From: Hyphomicrobiales bacterium
GTDB taxonomy: Bacteria; Pseudomonadota; Alphaproteobacteria; Rhizobiales; Beijerinckiaceae
Assembly: GCA_026400535.1 (NCBI GenBank)
Contig: JAPLOU010000047.1
Location: forward strand, 1-64,000
Direction of reading: 5' to 3'
Length of the DNA: 64,000 nt
How positions within the stretch are numbered: position 1 is the first letter of the stretch; the number at the start of each line of letters is the position of its first letter. The translations under genes and the position numbers were made by a program. The notes under the pieces were generated by a model, which was given only the letters and a program-made list of their open reading frames with translations, was not told the origin of the DNA and did no database searches. Of the stretch, positions 47,201 to 57,697 are shown in pieces.

Positions 47201-47300
47201 ATATGACCGATCATCTCGGAACAGGACGCGTGCGGACATCGCAGAGCCCGAGGTAGGCACTGGGCCAGCGCGGGACATGCTTTGCCAATTTCATCAACCC

Positions 47301-50300
47301 TTACGCTTTGCCAAAGCCGCCTGCCGTTGGTGGGATGACCGTAACGGCCTCGCCGGCCTGCAGCACGGTCTGGTCAGAGCCCTTCAACTCCTCGGTGCGG
47401 CCATCGAGCCGCCTCACAATCGTCTTGCCGACCAGGCCATCGCCACCGCCCATGAGGCCGCGTGGCGGGATCTGGCGATGCTGGCTGAGAATGGCGCACG
47501 CCATCGTCTGCCGGAAGCGGATGGTGCGGCTGGTGCCGTCGCCCGCCGTCCACTGACCCTTGCCGCCGGTTCCTGTCCGGATGTGGAAGTCCTCCAGAAC
47601 CACAGGAAAGCGCGTCTCGAAAATCTCCGGGTCGGTGAGCCGCGAATTGGTCATGTGGACATGGACACCGTCGGTGCCGTCGAAGCCGTCGCCCGCCGGT
47701 GAGCCGGAGCAGATCGTCTCGTAATACTGGTACGTGTCATCGCCGAAGGTCAGGTTGTTCATCGTGCCCTGGCTGGTGGCAATGGCACCGAGCGCGCCGA
47801 ACAGGGCGTTGGTCACCGACTGGCTGACCTCGACATTGCCCGCCACCACCGCAGCTGGATACTCCGGGCTCAGCATGGAGTGCGGAGGAATGACGATGTT
47901 GATGGGCTTCAGGCAGCCCGCATTCATCGGGATGTCGTCGTCCACCATCACGCGGAAGACATAGAGCACGGCGGCGCGGGTCACCGGTGCGGGCGCGTTG
48001 AAATTATCTGACTGTTGCGGGCTGGTGCCGGTAAAGTCGACCGTCGCCTCGCGCTTGGCGCGGTCCACGGTGATGGCCACCCTGATCTGGCGGCCGTTGT
48101 CCATCTCGAAGGTGTAGGTGCTGTCCTTGAGCCGGTCGAGCACGCGGCGGACGCTCTCCTCGGCATTGTCCTGCACATGGCCCATATAGGCCTGCACCAC
48201 CTCAAGTCCGAAGCTCTTGATGACTTTCCTGAGTTCCGAAACGCCCTTCTCGTTGGCGGCGATCTGGGCTTTGAGATCCGCCACGTTCTGCGTCACGTTG
48301 CGGACCGGGTACTTCGCACCGGTCAGCATCGAGACCAGTTCCCGTTCGCAGAAGCGGCCCTGATCGACGAGCTTGAAGTTGTCGATGTAGACGCCTTCCT
48401 CCTCGATATGGGTTGCGAGCGGGCTCATCGAGCCGGGGGCAACACCGCCGACATCGGCATGGTGGCCGCGGCTTGCCACCCAGAACATCACGCGCTCGCC
48501 TTTGGGGTCGAACACCGGCGTGCAGACGGTGATGTCGGGCAGGTGCGTGCCGCCATTGTAAGGCGCGTTGATGGCATAGACGTCGCCGGGGCGGATGACC
48601 GCGTTCTGCCGAATGATGGTCTCGACCGACTTGTCCATCGAGCCCAGATGAACCGGCATGTGCGGCGCGTTGGCGACGAGGGAGGCGTTGTGGTCGAACA
48701 CGGCGCAGGAGAAATCGAGCCGCTCCTTGATGTTGACGGAATACGCCGTGTTCTGCAGCGCCACACCCATCTGCTCGGCGATCGACATGAACAGGTTGTT
48801 GAAGATCTCCAGCATCACCGGATCAGCCTTGGTGCCGACGGCGGCACGGCGCTCGATCACCGCCTCGCGGGTCAGCACGACATGGTCCTTGGCGGTGAGG
48901 CGGCCCACCCAGCCCGGTTCGATCACGATGGTCTGGTTGGCCTCGATGATGATGGACGGACCTGACACTTTCGCACCGGGCGCCATCGCCTCGCGCTTGA
49001 CCACGACGGCGTCATGCCACGCGCCATGGCTGTAGAAGCGGGTGGTCTCCGCCTCGCGCGGGGTATGCTCGCTGGCGGCGGATGATGGCTCCGCAAAGCG
49101 GGCGCCGCCGCCGACTGCCTCGACCTCGACCGCCTCGATCACCAGCGACTTCGAGGCATCGGTGAAGCCGAAACGCGACTTGTGCTGGGCCTCGAACGCG
49201 GCCCGCATCTGCGCCGGATCGGCCTCGGCCACCGGGAGCGTCGTGTCGGTGCCGGCGTACCGCACGTGCGCGCGCACAAGGACGGAGGTCTCTGCAGCGG
49301 GCACGCCCTGCGCTTCCATCTCGGCGCGGCAGGTGGCGGCAAGGTCTGCGGCGAGCAGGCGCAAGGCGGCTGGCGCGTTCTCATCCAGCGGCACGTCCAG
49401 CGCCTTCTGGCGAACGGAGCGTACCTCGGCGAGGCCCATGCCATAGGCGGAGAGCAGTCCGGACAGCGGGTGCAGCAGCACGGTGGTCATGCCCAGGGCA
49501 TCGGCCACCAGGCAGGCATGCTGCCCGCCCGCGCCGCCAAAGCAGTTGAGCGCATAGCGGGTGACGTCATAGCCGCGCTGGACCGAAATCTTCTTGATCG
49601 CCTCGGCCATGTTCGCGACCGCGATCTGGATGAAGCCGTCGGCAACATCCTCGGGCGAACGGCCATCGCCGACTTCGGCGGCCATCGCTGCGAACCTGGT
49701 CTTGACCACAGCGGCATCGAGGGGATCGGTCTGCTCGGGTCCGAAGATCGACGGGAAGTAGGCCGGGATCAGCTTGCCGACCATGACATTGGCATCGGTT
49801 ACGGCGAGCGGGCCGCCGCGCCGGTAGCAGGCCGGACCGGGGTTCGCGCCGGCGCTGTCAGGCCCGACGCGGAAACGCGAGCCGTCGAAGTGCAGGATCG
49901 AGCCGCCGCCGGCCGCGACCGTATGGATCAGCATCATCGGTGCGCGGATGCGGACACCGGCCACCTCTGTCTCAAAGGACCGCTCATACGCGCCGTCGTA
50001 ATGCGCCACATCGGTGGAGGTACCACCCATGTCGAAGCCGATGACCTCGCCAAAGCCCGCAGACCTGCCGGTTTCGGCCAGGCCCACGACGCCGCCGGCC
50101 GGGCCGGACAGGATCGCATCCTTGCCTTGGAAAAGGCTGGCGGCGGTGAGGCCGCCCGATGACATCATGAACATCAGGCGTGCACCGGAGCGCTCGACAT
50201 CCAGCTCGCGCGCAACCTGCGCCACATAGCGGCTCAGGATCGGCGAGAGGTACGCATCGACGACGGTCGTGTCGCCGCGCCCGACCAGCTTGATCAGTGG

Positions 50301-50894
50301 CGAAACCTCGTGGCTGACCGAGACCTGCGGGAAGCCGATCTCGCGCGCGATCTTCGCCACCTGCGCTTCATGCTCGGTGAAGCGGAAGGCGTGCATGAAG
50401 GCGATGGCGACAGCGCGGTAGCCGGCGTCATGGGCACCCTGCAGGTCCTTGCGGACAATGGCAAGATCGGGCGCCTTCTCAACGAGGCCATCGCTGAGCA
50501 CGCGCTCGCTGACCTCGATCACCTGATCGTAGAGTTGGTCCGGCTTGATGATCTTCTTGGCGAAGATCTTCGGCCGGGCCTGATAGCCGATGCGCAAAGC
50601 ATCACGAAAGCCTTTGGTGATCACCAGCAGCGTAGGCTCGCCCTTGCGTTCCAGCAGCGCGTTGGTGGCGACTGTGGTGCCCATGCGCACTTCGCCGACG
50701 AGACCGTGGGGAATCGGATCGCGGGTCTTGAGGCCAAGCAGGGTACGGATGCCATGCACGGCTGCGTCGGTATAGGCTTCCGGGTTCTCAGACAGCACCT
50801 TGCGGGCCTGAAGCTTGCCCAGGGGGTCGCGCCCGATCACGTCGGTGAAGGTGCCGCCACGGTCGATCCAGAAATCCCAGCGCGAAGTGGTCAT
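47301..50894 (-). CDS. 5-oxoprolinase / hydantoinase, fused A+B subunits
   Basis: A 1197-residue fusion. The HyuA part (residues ~1-680) starts [20 protein letters not shown] and has the actin-like ATPase motifs [20 protein letters not shown] and [19 protein letters not shown]. The HyuB part (~690-1197) starts [20 protein letters not shown] and ends with [14 protein letters not shown]-like ([20 protein letters not shown]) and [14 protein letters not shown] blocks. Family members hydrolyse 5-oxoproline or hydantoins with ATP. The fused form matches eukaryotic-type OPLAH and many alphaproteobacterial enzymes. ATG 50894 has GGAAGGA upstream; a GTG at 50897 is adjacent. No amidase or transporter neighbours. 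Confidence 0.92.
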   Translation of the reverse strand: MTTSRWDFWIDRGGTFTDVIGRDPLGKLQARKVLSENPEAYTDAAVHGIRTLLGLKTRDPIPHGLVGEVRMGTTVATNALLERKGEPTLLVITKGFRDALRIGYQARPKIFAKKIIKPDQLYDQVIEVSERVLSDGLVEKAPDLAIVRKDLQGAHDAGYRAVAIAFMHAFRFTEHEAQVAKIAREIGFPQVSVSHEVSPLIKLVGRGDTTVVDAYLSPILSRYVAQVARELDVERSGARLMFMMSSGGLTAASLFQGKDAILSGPAGGVVGLAETGRSAGFGEVIGFDMGGTSTDVAHYDGAYERSFETEVAGVRIRAPMMLIHTVAAGGGSILHFDGSRFRVGPDSAGANPGPACYRRGGPLAVTDANVMVGKLIPAYFPSIFGPEQTDPLDAAVVKTRFAAMAAEVGDGRSPEDVADGFIQIAVANMAEAIKKISVQRGYDVTRYALNCFGGAGGQHACLVADALGMTTVLLHPLSGLLSAYGMGLAEVRSVRQKALDVPLDENAPAALRLLAADLAATCRAEMEAQGVPAAETSVLVRAHVRYAGTDTTLPVAEADPAQMRAAFEAQHKSRFGFTDASKSLVIEAVEVEAVGGGARFAEPSSAASEHTPREAETTRFYSHGAWHDAVVVKREAMAPGAKVSGPSIIIEANQTIVIEPGWVGRLTAKDHVVLTREAVIERRAAVGTKADPVMLEIFNNLFMSIAEQMGVALQNTAYSVNIKERLDFSCAVFDHNASLVANAPHMPVHLGSMDKSVETIIRQNAVIRPGDVYAINAPYNGGTHLPDITVCTPVFDPKGERVMFWVASRGHHADVGGVAPGSMSPLATHIEEEGVYIDNFKLVDQGRFCERELVSMLTGAKYPVRNVTQNVADLKAQIAANEKGVSELRKVIKSFGLEVVQAYMGHVQDNAEESVRRVLDRLKDSTYTFEMDNGRQIRVAITVDRAKREATVDFTGTSPQQSDNFNAPAPVTRAAVLYVFRVMVDDDIPMNAGCLKPINIVIPPHSMLSPEYPAAVVAGNVEVSQSVTNALFGALGAIATSQGTMNNLTFGDDTYQYYETICSGSPAGDGFDGTDGVHVHMTNSRLTDPEIFETRFPVVLEDFHIRTGTGGKGQWTAGDGTSRTIRFRQTMACAILSQHRQIPPRGLMGGGDGLVGKTIVRRLDGRTEELKGSDQTVLQAGEAVTVIPPTAGGFGKA

Positions 50895-50940
50895 CACAGC
50901 ATTCCTTCCGGATCGTCGTTAGCCTGCGACGTCGTCGTCA

Positions 50941-50966
50941 ATCATAAAATGTCGACAAATTGTCAA
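50941..50966 (-). promoter_or_regulatory. Possible promoter/operator of the oxoprolinase gene
   Basis: On the minus strand TTGACA (50966-50961) and TATGAT (50946-50941) flank a perfect 8-bp palindrome TGTCGACA (50950-50957). The spacer is only 14 bases, shorter than optimal, which could mean an activator-dependent promoter or that the pair is coincidental. Confidence 0.35.
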
Positions 50967-51000
50967 GATTATCAACTGCCCAAGCAGCCCTGAAACGGCC

Positions 51001-53040
51001 TCAGCTGTCGTGAAAATAGTCGTGGACGGCCTTGGCAGTCGCAAGGTTCACGCCGGGCGCCCTGGCGAGATCGTCGAGCGAGGCGCGCTGGATCGCCTTC
51101 AGCGTGCCAAAATACAGCAGCAGGGCCCGCTTGCGGGTTGGCCCGATGCCGGCGATCTCATCGAGCGGGTTCTTCATCGCGTCGCGCTTGCGCTTGGCGC
51201 GGTGCGACCCGATGGCGAAGCGGTGTGCCTCGTCGCGCAGACGCTGGAGGAAGTACAGCGCCGGATCTCGCGGCGGCAACCTGAACGGCTCGCGCCCCAT
51301 GCCAAAGAAGGTCTCGCGGCCGGCATTGCGGTCCTCGCCCTTCGCGATTGCGACGAGCGGGACATGACTGACGCCAATCTCGGCCATCACGACGCGCGCC
51401 GCCTCGTACTGGCCCTTGCCGCCGTCGACGATGATCAGGTCGGGCCATGCCGGGAAGGCGGCGTCGGACGGGATGTCATCCCCATCTGCGTTGGCAATTG
51501 TCAGGAAGGGCACGGGGTTTTCCACACCGTTCTGCTTGACCAGCCGGGAAAAGCGCCGCGTCAGCACCTCGCGCATCATGCCGTAGTCATCGCCGGCGAT
51601 GGTCCCGGCACTGATGTTGAAGGTGCGGTAGTGGGCCTTCATGAAACCATCGGGTCCGGCCACGATCATGCCTCCGACCGCGTTCGTGCCCATGATGTGG
51701 GAGTTGTCATAAACCTCGACACGGCGCGGGGCTTTTTCCAGACCGAATGCGGCACCGAGCGCGGCCAGCAACTTTGTCTGCGCCGTCGTGTCCGCCAGCT
51801 TGCGGCCCAATGCTTCGCGCGCGTTCTTCAGCGCCATCTCGACAAGATCGCGCTTCTCGCCACGCCTGGGCGCCACCAGCTCGACCCTGTGACCCATGCG
51901 GGCACTGAGCGCGGCGGCAAGCACGTCCACATCCTCGATCTTGTGGGAGATGAGCACCAGCTTTGGAGCGGGCTTATCGTCGTAGAACTGGGCGACGATC
52001 GAGGCCAGCACCTCGGCGACCGGCAGGTTGCGGTCGGCGCGCGGGAACATGGCGCGGTTGCCCCAGTTCTGGAAATTGCGGAAGAAGAAGATCTCCACGC
52101 AGAACTGCCCGGCCTGCTCGTCGATGGCAAAGACATCCGCCTCCTCGACGCCTTGCGTGTTGATGTCCTGGCTGGAGGTGACGGCGGAAAGGGCCGCAAG
52201 CCGGTCGCGGTAGCGCGCTGCCGTCTCGAACTCCATCGCCTCGGCGGCGTCTTGCATGCGGCGGGCCAGTTCCTGCTTCACGCCGCTCGCGCGCCCGGAC
52301 AGGAAACCTTTTGCCTCCTGCGCCAGCCGGCCGTAGTCCGCGATGGAGATTTCCCCCGTACACGGCGCCGCGCACCGCTTGATCTGGAAGAGCAGGCACG
52401 GGCGTATGCGGTTGGCGTAGTAGCTGTCCGAACAGGAGCGCAGCAGGAAGGCCTTCTGCAGCGCGTCGATCGTCCGCTTGACCGCCCAGACCGAGGCGAA
52501 AGGCCCGAAATAGTCACCCTTGCGCTGACGAGACCCGCGATGCTTGGTGATCTGAGGGGCTTCGTGATCACCGGTCAGCAGGATGTAGGGGAAGGATTTG
52601 TCGTCCCTGAGCAGCACGTTGTAGCGCGGCCTGAGCTGCTTGATCAGGTTCGATTCGAGCAGCAGCGCCTCGGTCTCGGTGCCGGTTGTGACAAACTCCA
52701 TCTGGCACGTTTCGGAAATCATCCGTGCCACGGCGTTGGTGTGCGCCCTCCCAGCCGCATACTGCCCGACGCGCTTCTTCAGATTCTTCGCCTTGCCGAT
52801 GTAAAGAACGTCGCCGGCGGCATCGAACATGCGGTAGACACCGGGCGCATTCGGCAGGTTGCGCACGAATCCGGCGATGACCGCGGTGCCGGCCTTCAGC
52901 TTTTCGGGGATGGCCTCGAGGTCGGCTGCAGGCATCTCGTCATCGACCGGGATGAGGTCGTCGTGCTCCAGTTCCTCGCTGTCCGGCATGTCATCTGGTT
53001 GTTCGCGGCCCATGCTGCGCATGTAGGCAATTGTCCCCAT
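51001..53040 (-). CDS. uvrC: UvrABC system protein C
   Basis: A 679-residue excinuclease subunit that cuts on both sides of the lesion. The GIY-YIG domain is near residue 65 ([20 protein letters not shown]), followed by [18 protein letters not shown], the UVR motif ([20 protein letters not shown] in part), the RNase H-like endonuclease domain ([36 protein letters not shown]) and C-terminal HhH motifs ([19 protein letters not shown]). An acidic N-terminal extension (~50 residues) precedes the core. The start at 53040 is plausible but not secured by a strong ribosome site. Confidence 0.95.
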   Translation of the reverse strand: MGTIAYMRSMGREQPDDMPDSEELEHDDLIPVDDEMPAADLEAIPEKLKAGTAVIAGFVRNLPNAPGVYRMFDAAGDVLYIGKAKNLKKRVGQYAAGRAHTNAVARMISETCQMEFVTTGTETEALLLESNLIKQLRPRYNVLLRDDKSFPYILLTGDHEAPQITKHRGSRQRKGDYFGPFASVWAVKRTIDALQKAFLLRSCSDSYYANRIRPCLLFQIKRCAAPCTGEISIADYGRLAQEAKGFLSGRASGVKQELARRMQDAAEAMEFETAARYRDRLAALSAVTSSQDINTQGVEEADVFAIDEQAGQFCVEIFFFRNFQNWGNRAMFPRADRNLPVAEVLASIVAQFYDDKPAPKLVLISHKIEDVDVLAAALSARMGHRVELVAPRRGEKRDLVEMALKNAREALGRKLADTTAQTKLLAALGAAFGLEKAPRRVEVYDNSHIMGTNAVGGMIVAGPDGFMKAHYRTFNISAGTIAGDDYGMMREVLTRRFSRLVKQNGVENPVPFLTIANADGDDIPSDAAFPAWPDLIIVDGGKGQYEAARVVMAEIGVSHVPLVAIAKGEDRNAGRETFFGMGREPFRLPPRDPALYFLQRLRDEAHRFAIGSHRAKRKRDAMKNPLDEIAGIGPTRKRALLLYFGTLKAIQRASLDDLARAPGVNLATAKAVHDYFHDS

Positions 53041-53225
53041 CCTGTCATCTGGTCTGATCCGCCTTCACCCCAACCGGCCATTCACAAACTTTGGTGATGA
53101 TCTGCGTGGACGGAGTCGACTCATGCGGCCTGCACCGCTATGAGCCGGATCACATATCCCGGCTGCCAGGTGCTGTTTCGCGATGGGCAGTTCACGCCGG
53201 TTCAGCGCGCCCAAGGCACTCAGGC

Positions 53226-54170
53226 ATGTCCAACTCGATGAAACTGATCGCTGGCAACTCCAACCGGCCGCTCGCCGAAGGTGTTGCAAGCTATCTTGGC
53301 CTGTCGCTTGCCAAGGCACAGGTCAAGCGTTTCGCCGACATGGAGATTTTCGTCGAGATTCAGGAGAACGTGCGCGGCGAGGACGTCTTTGTCCTGCAGA
53401 GCACCTCCTTCCCCGCCAACGACCACCTGATGGAGCTGCTGATCATCACGGACGCGCTGCGCCGTTCCTCGGCCAAGCGCATCACTGCCGTGGTGCCCTA
53501 TTTCGGATACGCCCGGCAGGACCGCAAGCCGGGGCCGCGCACGCCGATCTCGGCCAAGCTGGTCTCGAACCTGATCACCCATGCCGGCGCCGACCGCGTG
53601 CTGACGCTCGACCTGCATGCGGGCCAGATCCAGGGCTTTTTCGACATTCCCGTGGACAATCTTTATGGCGCGCCAATCATCGCGCGCGACATCAAGCAGC
53701 GGCTGCAGCTCAAGAACATCATGGTTGTCTCGCCCGATGTCGGCGGCGTTGTGCGCGCGCGCGCGCTGGCCAAGCGCATCGACGCGCCGCTCTCCATCGT
53801 CGACAAGCGCCGCGAGCGCGCCGGCGAGTCCGAGGTCATGAACATCATCGGCGATGTCGAAGGCTACAACTGCATCCTGATCGACGACATCGTCGATTCC
53901 GGCGGCACACTGTGCAATGCCGCCGAAGCGCTGCTGAAGAACGGGGCTGCCGCGGTCTATGCCTACTGCACCCACGGCGTCTTCTCCGGCGGAGCGGTCA
54001 GCCGCATCTCCCAGAGCAGGATCAAGGAGTTCGTGGTGACGGACTCGATCATGCCGACAGAGGCCGTCAAGGTCGCCCGCAACATCCGCACCCTGCCCAT
54101 CGCCGAACTGCTCGGTGAGGCGATCAAGCGCACCGCGACCGAGAGCAGCGTGTCGAGCCTGTTCGATTGA
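53226..54170 (+). CDS. prs: Ribose-phosphate pyrophosphokinase
   Basis: A 314-residue PRPP synthase making phosphoribosyl pyrophosphate from ribose-5-phosphate and ATP. Motifs: [79 protein letters not shown] and the PRPP loop [19 protein letters not shown]. It ends ESSVSSLFD. Starts at 53226 (MSNSMKL) or 53238 (MKLIAGN). A broken copy of its 3' end lies at 57004-57176. Confidence 0.96.
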   Translation: MSNSMKLIAGNSNRPLAEGVASYLGLSLAKAQVKRFADMEIFVEIQENVRGEDVFVLQSTSFPANDHLMELLIITDALRRSSAKRITAVVPYFGYARQDRKPGPRTPISAKLVSNLITHAGADRVLTLDLHAGQIQGFFDIPVDNLYGAPIIARDIKQRLQLKNIMVVSPDVGGVVRARALAKRIDAPLSIVDKRRERAGESEVMNIIGDVEGYNCILIDDIVDSGGTLCNAAEALLKNGAAAVYAYCTHGVFSGGAVSRISQSRIKEFVVTDSIMPTEAVKVARNIRTLPIAELLGEAIKRTATESSVSSLFD

Positions 54171-54287
54171 GCGGGACGCCTTCCGCGAGAAGGACTGTCG
54201 AAGCCCAGACCATCTTGCCTCGGATTCACAAGTCCCCGACGACGCAGTCGCAGGCGCCCTGTTCACCTGTGCTGCTGATGTCAGTGG

Positions 54288-55199
54288 TCAAACTGCGGCA
54301 ATCGCCAGAGCGGCCTCGTCGGTCTTCGCCTTCACTGGAATGCGCAGATAGCGCACACCATTGTCTTGTGCCTGGGAAAAGCGGCCGGCTCGGATATTGA
54401 CCTGGATCGAGGGCAGCAGGAGCCGCGGGACAGCCAGCTTGGCGTCGCGCGCCTCTCGCATCTCGACGAAGGCCTCCTCCGCGATGCCTTGCTTGACATG
54501 AACGTTCAGCGTGCGTTGCGCCGCAACGGTCGTCTCCCAGGCGAAGTGATCGCGTCCGGGCGCCTTGTAATCATGGCACATGAAGAGCCTCGTTTCGGGC
54601 GGCAGCGAGAGGACGCGCTGGATGGAGCGATAGAGTGTGCGCGCATCACCGCCAGGAAAATCCGCCCGCGCTGTCCCGAAGTCCGGCATGAAAAGGGTAT
54701 CTCCGACGAACGCGGCATCCTCGATCAGGTAAACGATATCGGCTGGCGTATGGCCTGGCGTATGCAGGATGCCCGCTGTCAGCTTCCCGATGGCAAAGCG
54801 ATCGCCATCCTTGAACAGATAATCGAAATCACTGCCATCGGGCTTGAGATCGGTCGCATTGAACACCGGACGGAAGATGCGCTGAACATCCTTGATGTGC
54901 TCGCCAATGCCGATGCGCGCACCTGTCTTGGCCTTGATGTACGGTGAGCCGGAGAGGTGGTCGGCATGGGCGTGGGTCTCCAGCGCCCAGACGATCCGAA
55001 GGCCTTCCGCGGCGGCCTTGGCCAGGATCGCCTCGACGGAGCGCGTGTCGACCTCCCCAGCATTGGGATCATAGTCGAGCACCGGGTCAATGACAGCGGC
55101 CTCACGTGTCACAGGGTCGGCGACGAGATAGCTGACCGTGTTGGTCGCTTCATCAAAGAACGCGTGAATCAGTGGTTTGCGATCAGCAGGATTGGGCAT
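54288..55199 (-). CDS. blh: MBL-fold persulfide dioxygenase-like hydrolase (Blh type)
   Basis: A 303-residue metallo-beta-lactamase-fold protein. The metal motif is LETHAHADHLSGS (residues 73-85), with HTPGHTPADIVYLIED, FVGDTLFMPDFGTARADFPG and LFMCHDYKAPGRD. This order is that of the Blh/ETHE1-like persulfide dioxygenases, which oxidise glutathione persulfide to sulfite. ATG 55199 has AAGGA upstream. It is divergent from a BigR-type repressor over a shared control region, the classic bigR-blh arrangement for hydrogen sulfide detoxification. Confidence 0.87.
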   Translation of the reverse strand: MPNPADRKPLIHAFFDEATNTVSYLVADPVTREAAVIDPVLDYDPNAGEVDTRSVEAILAKAAAEGLRIVWALETHAHADHLSGSPYIKAKTGARIGIGEHIKDVQRIFRPVFNATDLKPDGSDFDYLFKDGDRFAIGKLTAGILHTPGHTPADIVYLIEDAAFVGDTLFMPDFGTARADFPGGDARTLYRSIQRVLSLPPETRLFMCHDYKAPGRDHFAWETTVAAQRTLNVHVKQGIAEEAFVEMREARDAKLAVPRLLLPSIQVNIRAGRFSQAQDNGVRYLRIPVKAKTDEAALAIAAV

Positions 55200-55225
55200 C
55201 GGAAGGTCCTTTTGACAGAGAGCTG

Positions 55226-55273
55226 TTGACATATATATCAAGCATCTCTAAATAAGCAATGTCTTAATTAGAG
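55226..55273. promoter_or_regulatory. Divergent bigR/blh promoters with operator
   Basis: On the plus strand TTGACA (55226-55231) and TAAATA (55249-55254) are 17 bases apart, a near-consensus promoter for bigR. On the minus strand TTGCTT and TATATA, 16 bases apart, point to blh. A dyad with 11-base arms, CTCTAAATAAG (55246-55256) and CTTAATTAGAG (55263-55273), has one mismatch and covers the plus -10 and start site. That is where an ArsR-type repressor would block both directions. The operator assignment is inferred from position and symmetry. Confidence 0.75.
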
Positions 55274-55280
55274 GGATCAG

Positions 55281-55601
55281 ATGAAGACCGGGACCCCACA
55301 ACTCGACACAGAGACATTCGAGGCCAGCGCAATCGAGGTGGCGGGCGTTCTGCGCGCCATCGCCAACGAGCGGCGGCTGCAGATTCTTTGCCTGCTCATG
55401 GAAGGCGAAGCCACTGTCGGCACACTGGTCGGGCGTGTCGGCATCAGCCAGTCGGCCTTGTCGCAGCATCTTGCGAAGATGCGCGATGAGGGGCTTCTGG
55501 CCTTCCGCCGCGAGAGCCAAACCCTCTGGTACCGCATTGCCGACGGTCGGATCCGGGAATTGATGGCCGAACTCTACCGTCTCTATTGCCGCAAGGCCTG
55601 A
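55281..55601 (+). CDS. bigR: BigR/SqrR-type ArsR-family sulfide-responsive repressor
   Basis: A 106-residue winged-helix ArsR protein: LRAIANERRLQILCLLMEGE, VGISQSALSQHLAKMRDEGL (recognition helix) and QTLWYRIADGR. Two cysteines, C37 (in LQILCLLM) and C103 (in LYCRKA), sit where BigR/SqrR form the persulfide-sensing tetrasulfide/disulfide link, so it should release DNA when sulfide or persulfide rises. It heads an operon with a rhodanese-DUF2892 protein and a TauE/SafE exporter, and faces blh. Confidence 0.9.
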   Translation: MKTGTPQLDTETFEASAIEVAGVLRAIANERRLQILCLLMEGEATVGTLVGRVGISQSALSQHLAKMRDEGLLAFRRESQTLWYRIADGRIRELMAELYRLYCRKA

Positions 55602-55630
55602 ACTGCATCCCACCTTGAAAGGAACAGCCT

Positions 55631-56161
55631 ATGTCGATCAGACATCTCTCCCCCGCTGAAGCAAACGTCCTGATGAGCAAGGGAGCCATACTCGTGGATA
55701 TCCGCGAGATCGACGAGTACCGCCGCGAGAACATTCCCGGCGCCCATCATCACGCCCTGTCCGGTATTGAGCGGCGGCCGCCGAAGGCCGATGGCACGGT
55801 AATCTTCCATTGCCGCAGTGGCAACCGCACCATGGTCAACGCCACCCGACTGGCAGCGACAGTCCCGAGTGCGAAAGTCCACATCCTCGAAGGCGGGATC
55901 GAAGCCTGGCGCGATGCAGGACTGCCGACCCGCAAGGACCCACGCCAACCCATCGAGTTGATGAGGCAGGTGCAGATCGGGGCTGGCGCGCTCGTCGCAG
56001 CAGGCTTTGCCCTGGGGACCTTTGTCCATCCCGGCTTCCACGCATTATCCGGCCTTGTCGGCGCAGGTCTGATCTTCGCAGGCGTGACGGGATTCTGCGG
56101 CATGGCGCGCCTTCTGGCGCTGGCGCCGTGGAATCGTGGCGCAACTGCGCCGGCAAGCTGA
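55631..56161 (+). CDS. Rhodanese-DUF2892 membrane fusion (YgaP-like)
   Basis: A 176-residue protein: an N-terminal rhodanese domain (GAILVDIREIDEYRRENIPG; active-site C61 in FHCRSGNRT) and a C-terminal DUF2892 segment with two helices (IGAGALVAAGFALGTFV; LSGLVGAGLIFAGVTGFCGM). E. coli YgaP has the same layout and is a membrane sulfurtransferase. In the bigR operon it would take or give sulfane sulfur at the inner membrane. It lies 29 bases after bigR. Confidence 0.88.
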   Translation: MSIRHLSPAEANVLMSKGAILVDIREIDEYRRENIPGAHHHALSGIERRPPKADGTVIFHCRSGNRTMVNATRLAATVPSAKVHILEGGIEAWRDAGLPTRKDPRQPIELMRQVQIGAGALVAAGFALGTFVHPGFHALSGLVGAGLIFAGVTGFCGMARLLALAPWNRGATAPAS

Positions 56162-56177
56162 TCAGGACACATGTGTG

Positions 56178-56951
56178 ATGGCTGATCTCCTCTCCGGTCT
56201 CTCTGGCGTGCTTGTCGGCTGCATCCTGGCCCTGGTTGGCGGCGGAGGCTCCGTTCTGGCGGTACCGTTGTTGGTCTATGGTGTCGGCGTCACATCGGCC
56301 CATGTGGCGATCGGCACCAGCGCACTTGCGGTGTCTGCCAGTGCGCTGGCCAATCTGATCGGCCACGCCCGGGCGGGCACGGTCAAATGGCGCTGCGGCC
56401 TCGTCTTTGCCGCCGCCGGTGTGACCGGAGCCCTGCTCGGCGCGGCTGTCGCGAAGACGATCGATGGCCAGAAGCTGCTCGCCCTTTTCGGCGCCCTGAT
56501 GGTGCTTGTCGGAATCGTGATGTTTCTCAAGCGCGCGTCACAGGGTGACCCCGCCGTAAGGCTCCACCGTGGTTCGGCATCTGCGCTGCTCCCCTGGCTC
56601 ATCGTTTTCGGGTTTGCAACGGGTCTTCTGTCCGGTTTTTTCGGCATTGGCGGCGGATTTCTGATCGTGCCCGCGCTCATGCTGGCCACAGGCATGTCCC
56701 TACCATTCGCCATCGGCACCTCGCTGCTCAGCGTGTCCGCCTTTGGCGCCGCCACGGCCGCAAGCTATGCCATGGCAGGACTGGTCGATTGGCGCATTGC
56801 CCTCGTGTTCATCGTTGGCGGTGTTGCAGGTGGCCTGGGAGGCATGGCGCTCGGCCGGAGACTGGCCCAGCAGAAGGGTACCCTTGGAATTCTGCTTGCC
56901 AGCCTCATCGTGCTGGTGGGTGTCTACGTCATGGCAAAGAATGGCATCTGA
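56178..56951 (+). CDS. TauE/SafE family sulfite (anion) exporter
   Basis: A 257-residue, roughly eight-helix membrane protein: GVLVGCILALVGGGGSVLAV at the N-terminus and its repeat LLSGFFGIGGGFLIVPALM in the second half, the paired Gly-rich motifs of the TauE/SafE (DUF81) family. Members export sulfite or sulfoacetate. Behind bigR it would remove sulfite produced by the persulfide dioxygenase. It starts 16 bases after the rhodanese gene. Confidence 0.88.
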   Translation: MADLLSGLSGVLVGCILALVGGGGSVLAVPLLVYGVGVTSAHVAIGTSALAVSASALANLIGHARAGTVKWRCGLVFAAAGVTGALLGAAVAKTIDGQKLLALFGALMVLVGIVMFLKRASQGDPAVRLHRGSASALLPWLIVFGFATGLLSGFFGIGGGFLIVPALMLATGMSLPFAIGTSLLSVSAFGAATAASYAMAGLVDWRIALVFIVGGVAGGLGGMALGRRLAQQKGTLGILLASLIVLVGVYVMAKNGI

Positions 56952-57003
56952 GCATCAGATGCGTCTGCATTCGGCGATCAATGGCCGCAAAAAGGGTGCC
57001 GGT

Positions 57004-57176
57004 TGCCGCATCGCGCTTTGCAAGCATGAGGCGTGTGAGATAACGGACCGCTGATCATGCCGTCCGAACCCGTGAAGCTGGTCCGCCCGCTGACGAACTC
57101 CGAACCGCTCGGCGGAGCGGTCAGGAACACGATGCCCGATAGCGGCGTGTCGAGCCTGTTTGATGAGGGAATATGA
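57004..57176 (+). pseudogene. Remnant of a second prs 3' end
   Basis: In two frames the sequence reads CRIALCKHEACEITDR (57004-57051) and MPSEPVKLVRPLTNSEPLGG...SGVSSLFD (57057-57168). This corresponds to the prs ending [19 protein letters not shown]...TEAVKVARN...SVSSLFD. The last 18 bases (GTGTCGAGCCTGTTTGAT) differ from prs by one base, and the frame break at 57052-57056 shows decay. It could derive from a paralog or from a partial duplication of the prs gene 3 kb upstream. Confidence 0.75.
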
Positions 57177-57239
57177 AGGGATATCCACTGTTGCCGATCC
57201 GGCAAACCCTCAACGGCCCCTTTCTGTCGATGGCCAATT

Positions 57240-57604
57240 GACTTGTCCGGTTTTGGTTGCACACCAAATGTCCGCTTCTTCTGGTTTTGTTCGCCGTCGA
57301 GCGCGCTTAGGCGGCGCGTTTTTCGTCTCCGATCAGGCCTTTGGCGTCGTATCGTCCCAGGCATCTGGGACAATGGAAGATGGCGTGCGTGCCATCGCCG
57401 AAATCTCCGCGCGTCGATCCCCAGCAGCTCCGCGGCGTCCATCTGATTCAGCTCCGCCGCCTCACAGCGGCTCAATATGCTCGTGAACTTGATCACACGA
57501 ACCCCCTGTAGGGCTTCTGACCGGCGCATCCTCGACCCTCACTTTGGGCCAAACGCTGCCGGACAGATCGTGTGCTACCTAAACCGGACATATCGTGTGC
57601 TACC
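57240..57604 (-). mobile_element. Degenerate insertion sequence (ISNCY-like) with terminal repeats
   Basis: The minus strand from ~57496 to 57385 reads IKFTSILSRCEAAELNQMDA and AELLGIDARRFRRWHARH, the N-terminal helix-turn-helix of ISNCY-type transposases; the rest of the transposase is missing. At the right end two copies of a 21-base motif, CCGGACAKATCGTGTGCTAC(C) (57559-57579 and 57584-57604), recur with a 25-base period. The left end (57243-57276) carries the inverted version, TGTCCGGTTTTGG then TTGCACACCAAATGTCCG, with the same spacing. So the two inverted ends survive around a ~365-base internally deleted element. Confidence 0.75.
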
Positions 57605-57697
57605 GACACTTCAACGGCCCCGCCTTGCCACCCTCGCCCATCCGCGTTATAGGCCCGATGCCCTCTCCAGACACCCTTGGAGGCTAGGGGGTAGGCG

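Noticed and set aside
46475-47278. A long minus-strand frame between thiQ and the oxoprolinase gene
   Set aside because: Its composition (Arg/Ser/Cys-rich) is noise-like, and the plus strand carries recognisable isochorismatase pieces.
48015-48965. Forward frame opposite the oxoprolinase gene
   Set aside because: Shadow frame; the minus strand carries an intact 1197-residue protein.
51010-53097. A 695-codon open frame opposite uvrC
   Set aside because: Antisense shadow of uvrC with no family motifs and the atypical His/Gly/Asp/Arg-rich composition of such frames.
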